Origin: Ostrinia nubilalis
Taxonomy: Eukaryota; Arthropoda; Insecta; Lepidoptera; Crambidae
NCBI RefSeq assembly: GCF_963855985.1
Contig: NC_087117.1
Location: forward strand, 1,749,001-1,813,000
Direction: 5' to 3'
DNA length: 64,000 nucleotides
The translations under genes were made by a program, and so were the position numbers. The notes under the pieces were generated by a model that did not search any database, was not told where the DNA came from, and saw only the letters and a program-made list of their open reading frames with translations. This document shows positions 1 to 10,600 of the stretch, piece by piece. Position 1 is the first letter of the stretch, and every line of letters starts with the position of its first letter.

Positions 1-1282
1 AAACGATCTAGTTAATTGGGAAGTAATTAAATAGGTACTAAATTGAGTCCTCCAACGACTTGGCCCTCTTTTGGCTTGGTCAACGGGCCAATTCGCCGAA
101 TTGAATTTTTACGTATTTTTTTCTTTTTTCTTCCGGCAACACTTAAGATTCTAGAGTAGATTTTTGTTATTTATTTAATTATTTGTTTAATTTATTAATA
201 AAAACATTGAAGGTGGAATACTCGTTAAATTATGGTATATTTTTGGAAAATCAACAGTTACCTATATTGCATTAGATAAAATATTTTTGGACGACAGCAC
301 ATCAAGGTTACACAGATTATGCAGTTGTAATAAAAGTGATTTTGCCACAAAAATGTGTAGGCTGATGTGCTTTCGACTGAATTATGTAGCTTTTTTTGCA
401 TTTTGTGAGTTAGCTCTACTTTACTTAGGCCGTATTTATATTGAAAAATATGTACTTAAAATCTAACATTTTTAGTGCCACTTAATTTGTAATTAACCCA
501 TCATTCTCAAGTTAATTAAACCTAATTCTTCTGTCAAACAACCCAGAACAATCTGCATTATCAAAAAATAACAATAAACGTTATTTATAACGAGCGCAAT
601 TACACATCACTAATGTTAATGTTAATGAACTTGCACACAATCTCGTTACGGATATGCAAATCCACGACCTCATAAAAGACTTCGTATGCAAGCGAACGTA
701 CAAAGAAGAATTTATTCACGTACCTTTAAGGGTGATCTAGCCGATCGCATGGAACTCAAGTCTTCTAACACTCGCGAAAATCCAAAGACACACGCACATA
801 ACCCAGCACTCACTACACAGAACAAATCTTGCTAACTATCCACATAATTATACCAACACTGCCTTCATTTTCAGCACAAAACGTCGTTGTAACACAAAAA
901 ACTGTTCGCAGTCTACAAACCGTGCCATCGAGGATTCCCTACTGATTATTTCATGGAGTACATGGAAAAACCTATAGCTATGTGAAACTGGTACTTGATA
1001 GCACAAGAATTTGAACTCTAAAAATGCTGGTGTATGGTTGGTATTGATTTGCGGGTGGAATGAGGGTGGCGGCTATGCCACCCCAACCCCTACTCGGAAG
1101 GGATGTTCGTTAACGTTGGGCCAAATAACTGTTAGCGGTAAAGGTATAAAAATATTTATTTAAGACTCCTGACTCCGGGGAATTCTCGCTTAAACTTAGT
1201 TTACCTTCGTAAACCCAAACACTTGTGTAATTTGAGTAAATTTTACCAATTAATTTACCAAATACCAATCACACGTCATAAT
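1..1282. other. AT-rich intergenic sequence, no gene seen
   Basis: No open reading frame, RNA gene or clear repeat structure stands out. On the minus strand, about 600-960 reads like an untranslated leader: it is less AT-rich than its flanks and contains a donor-like AAAG|GTACGTGA near 726-719. It could be a noncoding first exon of a neighbouring gene to the left, but nothing here proves transcription. Confidence 0.4.
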
Positions 1283-1287
1283 AAGTA

Positions 1288-2965
1288 TGTCGGCGCCGGA
1301 CACAGATGCTGCAAATTATTATTGATGATTAATAGTACCAATCTTAATATTATGTTATCTGTATAAATCTGTAGAGCGGAAGGTTTGTGATTCCTAAACG
1401 TAACACCTGACTAATGCGCAGAAAAAGATAACTGTCAATCAGTTGTGTCATGTCAAGTGTGAGCAGGCGGCTGCGAGGTTATCTTTGAAAGCGTGTTGAG
1501 TTTGGTGGAACGTTAAATTGTAGGAAAAGTGGTTGTCAACCATCCAAGATATTATCTCCTTGCCCGTTAACCCACGCCAATGGAGATTCCACCCCTAGAG
1601 TTCCTTCTGATAGAGACCCAGTGCCTTTATCAGAAGTGGGATTCGAAGGGCACTATTCAAAGGAGATAAATCTTTCAGCATGCACACCTACGCTACGCAA
1701 CTCATCAAGTTTTACATGGAGGATGCTGACTCAGACATTGAGAGTTGGTGCAGGTTGACGGAAATAATTGTGATTGACGTAAACTGGAAGGGTCTTTGAG
1801 TGAGTTGAGGGGGCCGGGCCAAGGGCGCCCGGGCCACCCTGTTGCCGTGGTTGAAGGGGCTGTTTACGCCCGGGCCACGCTGGTGTAATGTTGGTTTCCT
1901 GGTCGCACGGCTGCATGCCTGGATCAGCAGTAATAGTGGTAGTTGGGTTTGAGGTAACTGGTTGAAGGAGCCTTGGCTTAAGCCTTGCGCATCGGGCCAT
2001 GTTACCTAAACTCTGGTTTCCTGGTCGGCCAGCTGTAATGTTTTGGTTTCCTGGTCGGGCCAGCTGTAATGTTTTGGATTCCTGGTCGGCGGGGCCTCAC
2101 CCCGGGCCAGCTGTAATGTTTTGGATTCCTGGTCGGCGGGGCCTCACCCCGGGCCAGCTGCAATGTTTTGGTTTCCTGGTCGGCGGGGCCTCACCCCGGG
2201 CCAGCTGCAATGTTTTGGTTTCCTGGTCGGCGGGGCCTCACCCCGGGCCAGCTGTAATGTTTTGGTTTCCTGGTCGGCGGGGCCTCACCCCGGGCCAGCT
2301 GTAATGTTTTGGTTTCCTGGTCGGCGGGGCCTCACCCCGGGCCAGCTGTAATGTTTTGGTTTCCTGGTCGGGCCTGACGCCCGGGCCAGCTGTAATGTTT
2401 TGGTTTCCTGGTCGGGCTTCGCGCCCGGGCCAGCTGTAATGGTTTGGTTTCCTGATTGAGGGTCATCACGCCCTGATCAGCTGTATTTATTGTGATTCTA
2501 CGATCTGATATTCACACACTCTGTAGTCAGGAATGGACGAGCTGTGATAATGAGAAATTGAATGTTTACAGATGGACAAACCCTGGACTAAGCGCACGAG
2601 GCCGTGCGATAGTCAGGCTGGCCGTGTCGGCGCCGGACACAGATGCTGCAAATTATTATTGATGATTAATAGTACCAATCTTAATATTATGTTATCTGTA
2701 TAAATCTGTAGAGCGGAAGGTTTGTGATTCCTAAACGTAACACCTGACTAATGCGCAGAAAAAGATAACTGTCAATCAGTTGTGTCATGTCAAGTGTGAG
2801 CAGGCGGCTGCGAGGTTATCTTTGAAAGCGTGTTGAGTTTGGTGGAACGTTAAATTGTAGGAAAAGTGGTTGTCAACCATCCAAGATATTATCTCCTTGC
2901 CCGTTAACCCACGCCAATGGAGATTCCACCCCTAGAGTTCCTTCTGATAGAGACCCAGTGCCTTT
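1288..2965. mobile_element. Small non-autonomous LTR retrotransposon (TRIM-like)
   Basis: Two direct repeats of 341 bp (1288-1628 and 2625-2965), apparently identical base for base, bracket a 996 bp interior. Both start TGTCGGCGCC, a start reminiscent of BEL/Pao LTRs. The whole is flanked by the 5 bp duplication AAGTA (1283-1287 and 2966-2970), the size expected for LTR integrases. Just inside the left LTR, TCAGAAGTGGGATTCGAA (about 1630-1647) resembles the complement of a tRNA 3' half and may be the primer site, though it lacks the usual TGG start. The interior has no gag or pol reading frame, so the element must have been mobilised in trans. Identical LTRs imply a recent insertion. BEL/Pao assignment is inference. 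Confidence 0.85.
1985..2455. repeat. GC-rich 47 bp minisatellite inside the LTR element
   Basis: About nine tandem units of roughly 38-47 bp, each containing TAATGTTTTGGTTTCCTGGT followed by a GC-rich half with CACCCCGGGCCAGCTG. Units at the left and right ends are shorter or diverged (for example 2030-2080 and 2400-2455). The reading frames crossing it exist only because the unit lacks stops in some frames; they are not a gene. Confidence 0.9.
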
Positions 2966-3675
2966 AAGTAAGTTATTGCAGTAACAAGTAACATTTAATA
3001 AACTTGAAGACTTCTTCAGTTTTGATAGTGTAAAACTTACGACGATGATGGTTAAAAAAAAATATTCACATAAATCTTGTATTAATCGTCTTGTTTAGTT
3101 GGTTCGATAACGTGCAAATGTGCTGCGATGCCCATGAAGATTTAGCCGAGAAAATGTGTCGATATTTTAGGAGGGCAGCAGCACTGTTTTGGTTAAAAGC
3201 TGGAGACTCGGCTTTACTCTTATCACAAGCAAAATTATAGAGAAAGTAAAAAAATCGTTGCAGCAACGTTAACGTTATAAATAACGGTGCTAGAAACTCG
3301 CTATTCTCGTCACATCCCTACTGAAATAATGTTGCCAAATTCAAATTCACAATTGCCACTTGACTTCTTGATTAGAATTTTTACTATAACAAATAATAAT
3401 TGTCGTGTTTGCGATTCTAATTAATTGAATCGTAATTTAATTGTGATCTAGTGACTGCATAACTTTGCAAATCTCTGTGAGATTTATGACTGACAAGGAT
3501 GCATAGAGATGAATTTATTCATTTGTTTTTAACTTCAAATCAATATTGTAACTTTCGTCAATTGTTTTTGAAATACTGGCATAAACCAGCTAAAGTACCC
3601 CTTATTCCGTGTCTACGATAATCCAGCTTGTTTAATAGAGGATTTAAAGTATTTCTTGATAAGATATTAAATTAA

Positions 3676-4428
3676 ATGTATAGCCTGACCAGGAACATAA
3701 AAACCCTGGCATAGAGGCGCGTCAATTGCATTTGATAGTGCAACACTGAGTACAGTCGTACATGTGTTAAATTAATAGGCTAAATTTATGTATCAGGATT
3801 CAGGATTACGGGCTAATTTGATATTTTCATAAATTAACGAAAAAATATTATTAAAGGTAACCTGGTTTAAATAAATTAAATGAAACCATCAATCGAGCTA
3901 GTAGGATTTATTTTATTATTCATCAATAATCAAATTCAGAACTTGAATATTCAACTGCAATGTCTGCTCATTAACGCTTCAAACTCGGTACTTCTTTCCC
4001 AATTCCATAAAATTCAAAACTTAGAAAGTGACAAAAAACTTTAAAATAGGTAGTTGAAACAGACTACAGCTAATTTTCATAGTGGACTGTACTATACGAT
4101 AAACATGTCAGTCAATTTGACAACCTTTGTCGGAAACATTATTCAATGAAAATATTGTCCGAACCCTTAGTATTTCTCTTCGACAAATACATTAACACAT
4201 TGTGAACCACTTTTCTTTCACGACTATAAAAATATTTTAGCAATTTAATGCACAAAATCAATTGCACACATTTAAAATAAAGTTTGTTTACACTTTGACA
4301 ACAATAGACTGACATGCAAGGTGACATGTCAATGAAGTTTTCAGTTACTGTTGCCATTAAAAGAAATTAGTACCATTAGTTTTCCGCAACATGGCGAGGG
4401 TTTTTATGTTCCTGGTCAGGCTATACAT
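3676..4428. mobile_element. 750 bp terminal-inverted-repeat element (MITE-like)
   Basis: Left end 3680-3710 (TAGCCTGACCAGGAACATAA, then AAACCCTGGC) is the near-perfect reverse complement of the right end 4395-4425. The interior is AT-rich and has no transposase frame. The short frames inside are not conserved-looking. Non-autonomous DNA transposon is the simplest reading. Confidence 0.65.
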
Positions 4429-4689
4429 GCTTTTGTTCAAGTAGGCCTCGACGAGTAATTGCCAAAAAGAAGAAAGAATGCTTTGTAATCTAGACGGAAG
4501 AACTTGCTTCGTAAATTCAACTTTAATGTCAATGACGTTCTGTCAGAATGACAGTTGACAGATAAAATAACCTTAAAATTGCACGAACGTTTCTATTCGT
4601 AATATTTACAAATTGATCGCTATATAATACTAAAAGGTGTTTTAATAACATAGCATTTAATAAATACGGTGCATTTTAGTTTATAAACA

Positions 4690-7600
4690 ATGAATTTAGC
4701 TCGAAGAATATACTCCATTCGCTATCCGTCGGTCAGACAAAACTTCGATCGGAACCTTCGATTATCAGCTATAAATTACGAAAGTTCTCAAGCTACGCAG
4801 CCTCAAGTAAAAGAAGAGAAGTTCGACTTCGAAGACCTGAAGGTTCTCGAACGTGTCGAGCGCCGAAAGCCGAAAATAAAACCATTTATGAAGGATGTCT
4901 TCGTATCTGTCTTCAACAAAGAATTACTCGCCTTTCCCGAGATTATAAACAAGGAGGAGTCTGAAAACTTGGACCAAAGAGTCGCTGCTCTCGACCGCGT
5001 GTTTTCCGATCCAGAAAAAACAAAAGAAGATCGCAAAACGGCGTTAAAACGTACCATGATGTATGCAGCTCCAGTGAGTCTCACAAATAACGGTCTAGCA
5101 ATGAATATGACGGAAAGTTTGAGGTATTTAGAGGTGATATCGACAGATCTGAGCCTGGGGCAGGAGATAAGCGACCACTGGGTGGGTTTAGAGGCGTTAC
5201 GTAGAGGTTTAGAGGTTGATCAGTACCAGCAAATTGTTGATGACTTGATAACTGGAGACAAACCTATTTCGTTGTGTATAAAAGAGAGAGTTTCTGAAAG
5301 GATCACACAGCCTGACTTTAGGACTACAGCGGAAATGGATCCTCAGGGTGAGTTTGTTTGTTTTTATGTACAGTCGTCAGCACATCAAGCTATACATTTT
5401 CGTTGCAAAGTCGCCTCTATCGCAACTACGTAAGATACCACAGTGTTTACGTTGACGTGCTGTCGACTGTACCTATCTTTAAAGTATTTAAAACCAAGTT
5501 GGAGCAACTTCTGACCTACAGAATGTATCTTTAAAAATGTAATTCTTTATCGTAAGCTCCTTTCAGGGTACTTACATAATAATAATAAACTTTACTGGCA
5601 AATGGATTAGAAATAGAAAAGACTAGAAATAGAGAGAAAACAACAGTACAGTTCAATATTACTTCTGCTCTAGGTATTCACAAACATTACTATGAGGTCT
5701 CACAGTGCACATGGACGCACAGGGTGACGACACACGAACCAATCACAGAGCTCTATTCAACGCTGTGCATTTGATTTGCTGCTTCACTTAAGCAAGCATT
5801 GTTTGTGTATACGGACATTATATCACAACAGCCATTGAGTTAATGCTAGTATTATTTATTCTTATTTTGTTTATAACTGTGTAGAAGCTCTGGTTCTACT
5901 ACATGTCTCCATTAGTTAAACCAGGCCTGTTCATCTCCGCGAGTTTACATCTAAAACAAAACACGCACGATTGCCCACCTACAGGATACTATTCGACAAG
6001 GCCTCACATACGAGCGAACATTGACTCACGCACGCGTATTCTTGTGTATGATGGAAGAAAATAAAGAAAATGGTGTACTAAATACTATGCAGTATTTAAC
6101 TGCCTAAATAATAATAATATGTACTTTTTTAAGTTGCCTCGAGACACTGAGAGGTAAATAAGTAGTTAATATTATTCATGATGATTCATGCTAAATCATG
6201 TATTTCCTCCGCCATTTTCCGCAGTTTGGCTCCTCACGTCACATCAATTTACCGATGTCAGCCCTATAGCTTCGGCGCAGTGCCGATCACTGACGTTGTC
6301 AACCAAATGGTGCTTGACTCTTGAGACAGGCTAAATTATACCATATTGTTAATTTATTTATTTATTTATAATAATGACATTGAGCATACATTTTGTTAAA
6401 TACCTTCGCGAAGTAAAACTTCTGTACGTAGTACTTATTATTATTCTGTGGTTAAACTACGCAACTGGCTTTAATTTATTCAACTATCAAATTGTTTGTA
6501 ATTTTCCAGGCATATGGCGGATAACCGGTGAGAAGGTGTGCCAGAACGCAGATGGATACTTGTTAGTCTTGTGTTCCATTGAGGCAGGACGTCTGAAGGG
6601 GTTCCTCGTTCATCCGGGCGTTGAAGGAGTGTCGCATGACGGCAACTTTGTCAATTTCTTGAGAGTGCCAGGTGGGTTAAGTTTGTTATAGATTGTTTCA
6701 TCATCGCCCCACCATTCTTCCACTGATGTTTGAGTGTTATCGGTACACGCTAAATCATCCATGAGTGCACACGCACACTACAATAATGACACTCGGATTG
6801 CTCCGATCAAACTCCCCGCACCCCGCGCGACCGTGACCAAAAATTGGTGGGACGCGTCTCATGGATGAAAAGATCTATAGCAGGGATGGGGAACCTTTAA
6901 TATGTAACAATGTGCCACTTTTCCGAAAAGTTTGATGTAGTCTGTCTATTTCTGGACGTGGAGGTCCTGTCACTGGCCAGTGGCGCTACTTGTACGATGA
7001 CCCCTCATTGATAGCATTGGAAATTGCAATGTCTATTTTAACGTCTATTTGTATTTAAAAGTGGCACGTTGATACATAGAGGTTCGCCATCCCTGGACAG
7101 AGTAATTAACAGTGTAAATTATCGTACTATCCGTTCGCTTTAAGTTTTCCGCTGGCGATGTGACGTCACTCGAAGGGAAGCGTCTAGCTATATTTAAAAT
7201 ATTTTTTATTTACACACACACTATTGTGTTTGACACATTATTGCGTTTAATCGCGGCTGGGGAAAGGAACGCGCATTCCACGGACCGGCAAACTAAGCGC
7301 TAACGGGTAGTAGTATTTTTATTAAACTTTTACCTTCCAGCGACCCCACTAAACGTAATATCAGAGGATGGTCTGGCCCAAACGCTCAGCGCTTCAAGAC
7401 TGTACGCCGCTACATTGTGCCGTGTGGCGTTGAGGAGAGCTGTGCAGGCCTGCATGGACTATATCAAGCCTAGGTTTTATTCAGGTAAATGGATTTAAAG
7501 TTTTTTAGGCCGATGGGGCAGGAAAGCTCTTGAGTGGCGACCACGAGCCGGAAGACGTAGCGTATGCAGGCCTCCCACTAGGTGGACCGACGATCTGGTG

Positions 7601-10600
7601 AAGGTCTTTGTGGAAATCCTTGGCGGAGGAGGCCTTTGTCCAGCAGTAGACGTCTTTCGGCTGAAACGAACGAAGTACTCTAAAGTTAAAACTAGAAATC
7701 ATAAAGTATTAAAATAATTTATAAATTAATTAAAAGGACATAAATGTGCGACTTCTTACCACCGACTGTAATTGGGTTTTTTCCACCACTCCACACTAAT
7801 TCTAAAGCACAACTTTTTTAAATAGGCACTTCGTTCTGTTCTTAAAAACTTAATTAATTTTGTAAATATTGTAATTGAAAAAGTATTTTAATTGAGTTGA
7901 CAAAATAGTGACATCACAGCCTGTGGGTCTAGACAAAGTGCAAATTATAATCGCAAACCAGTCGAATAGTGGTCGAAAAGCCCCTTTTTTGTATGGAGTT
8001 TTGACGGATTCGATTTTCGATTCGATCAAAAAGTGCGTTTTGTCTAGGGGGGCTGGTATTGCCATACAAAATCTATGGGAGAGTCTCGTCTTGACAGTTT
8101 AAAAAGTACGTCAATGAGGGTTTTCGCGTATGAAAAATCCGCCAGATGGCAATACGTAGACGTGAGGTCCAAATGCTGCATGATTGGTTATTTTTGACAT
8201 GACATTGACAGATATGTCAAAATCCACCAATCACGCAGCAGTCAGACCCCACATCCACGTCCCGCCATCTAGCGGATCTTTCATACGCGTAAACCCTCAT
8301 TGGTTGGTGGTGGCAAATACCCTATTAAAAAAAATGTCTTCCACACACAGGCAAGCCTCTATCCGAGCTGTCAACAGTCAGAACAACGATCGGAGACGCG
8401 TTACTGGACCTCTACGCTAGCGAGAGCAGTGAATACTTTACAGCAGGCCTGATGGACGGGTATGAAGAACCTGACGCGGAGCTGGAAATGGCTATGTGCA
8501 GGTAAGATTCCCTTTAGCCTTTCCCCTTTTCTCTCGTCCTTTTTCCCTATTCCCCCTTTTCACTTTCCCTTTCCCTCTTCCTACTTCCTCCTATCCCTTC
8601 CCTATTCCCTCTTCCCCTTCCACCTTCCCTCTTCCCTATTCATACTTCCCCCTTCTTCCTACCTCCTTCCCTTTTTTGTCTTCCCTCTTCGCTCTACCCT
8701 TCCCTATTCCACCTTCCCTCTTCCCCCTTCCTCCAACCCTCTTCCCACTTCGCTCTTCTCATTCCCTATTTCCCTTCCCTCTTCCGCCTTCCTCAAAACC
8801 CCTTCCCTTTTCTCTCTTCCCTCTTCGCCCTTCACTCTTCCCTCTTCTCCTTTCCCTATTCCCTCTCCCCCCTTTTTCTTCCGCTTCCCTCTTCCTCCTC
8901 CCCTTTTCCCCATTACCTCTTCTCCCTTCCCTCTTTTCTTTTTCCTCCGTCCTCTTTTCCCTTTCCTCTTTCCCCCTTCCCTTTCACTTTTCCCCTTTAT
9001 CCTTTCCTCTTTTCCCTTTCCTCTTTCCCCCTTCCCTTTCCTTTTTCCCCTTTACCCTTTCCTCTTTCCTCTTCCCCTTTCCCCTTAAGCCCTTTCCCAT
9101 ATCCGCAATGAATCCCCCGCAATATCCTATATAGTGAACATGAAATGTTGTGGTGGAAATAAAAAAATAATATTTACTTTCATTATTATGATGTTGGCTT
9201 TGTCCCCAGGATCTTCATGACGAACCACGGCCTGTCATCCATGATGCGTCTGCTAGCCATCCCGACTTTAGAAAAAGAAGAGGAATGCAAACAGATCCTT
9301 AACGATATGCGACATCTTGTGGCTAGAGGAGACAGCTTGGATGGAGTCAGCATGTATGTCGGTAAGTATAAACTTCGGCGCAACTCTCCGCTAATCCCCG
9401 CTAAATTTTGTCAGTGTGTGCGTACTGCGTGCGCGCCGCATACGTATTGGCGCGCTCACATAAAAACCGCGCTCGGTGCGTTTCTTTGAAGATAACCTAC
9501 TCATTTGTATTTACTCTGGTTAGGCCGCTGCCTCGAATTTTGGCTCAATTCTCGTTGCGCGACTTACCGTGTTCGTCTTAACTTTCGCTGCGCCATCTAA
9601 AATGCCGCTGCCTCGAATTTTACGGGCTGCGGATCGGCGGCGGTGGCGCGGGAGCGGTATGATTTTTGCATATAATTAAATCAGGGTTCGAAAGGATAAT
9701 TTTCATGATAATTATCGTGATAATAACAGATGGATAATTATCGGTTGATAATAACAAAAAATGCTCTCGTGAAAATGAACTGTATTCGAAGTTTTCGAAA
9801 GTGTATTTCCGCACTGTGTCTAGTAGTAGGCGTTAATCACCATAGATAGTTATAAAACCTATCTATTTAGCTCCAAATGATCACTAGTTATCTAGCGTCA
9901 AAATGTTTATCTATTTTCCAAGCTTTATGTGATTAGCCATGGATAACTTGACAACAATCAGCAACCAAAAACATAATGCAACATTTGCTAGTAAACAATA
10001 TGACAAATGTATCTTATACTATTGATAATTATCCGATAATTATCATGGAGCGTACCTAATTATCTTGATAATTTCTAACCCGAATTAAATAGACCAGCTG
10101 TCGAAAACAGCGTAATTATGTATCGAAATAAACAATCACCATGATGACACAACACAACGCCGCGCGATCTACCCGTTACTTTCGAGAACAGAGGGCTTAG
10201 TGTGAGTTTACATTAATGACATTAAATGTATGATGGATTGTACAGCGTATATTTGTTTCAGCTTTAAACGGTATCCACCACGCGGGCAAAATGATGTCAG
10301 AAGAGATCAGGCAGGTCAGGAATCCACTCTTTCATCCCGCTTTCATCTTCAAGAAGGTGATCGCCAACAGGAAACAGGTAAGAAAAAACTCTTTATTTAC
10401 CTGATAGTCAACTGTATGTACAACTAGCTTTCCGACCGCGGCTTCGCCCGCGTGGCATTTTGTCTGCCACAGAAAAACTTTATCGCGCGCGTCCCTGTTT
10501 CAAAAACCGGGATAAAAACTATCCTATGTCCTTTCCGGGACTCAAACTATTTCCCTGCCAAATTTCATCAAAATCGGCTAAGTGGTTTAGGTGTGAAAGC

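Noticed and set aside
1999..2351. Two overlapping plus-strand frames of 101 and 76 codons with repeated peptide units
   Set aside because: They are translations of the GC-rich minisatellite inside a non-coding LTR element; no domain, and the repeat explains the open frame.
4803..5084. 93-codon minus-strand frame
   Set aside because: Antisense shadow of ACAD9 exon 1.
8462..9134. Two long plus-strand frames of about 210 codons, rich in Ser, Phe, Pro and Leu
   Set aside because: Produced by the polypyrimidine tract, where stop codons cannot occur; both overlap the end of a genuine exon in another context.
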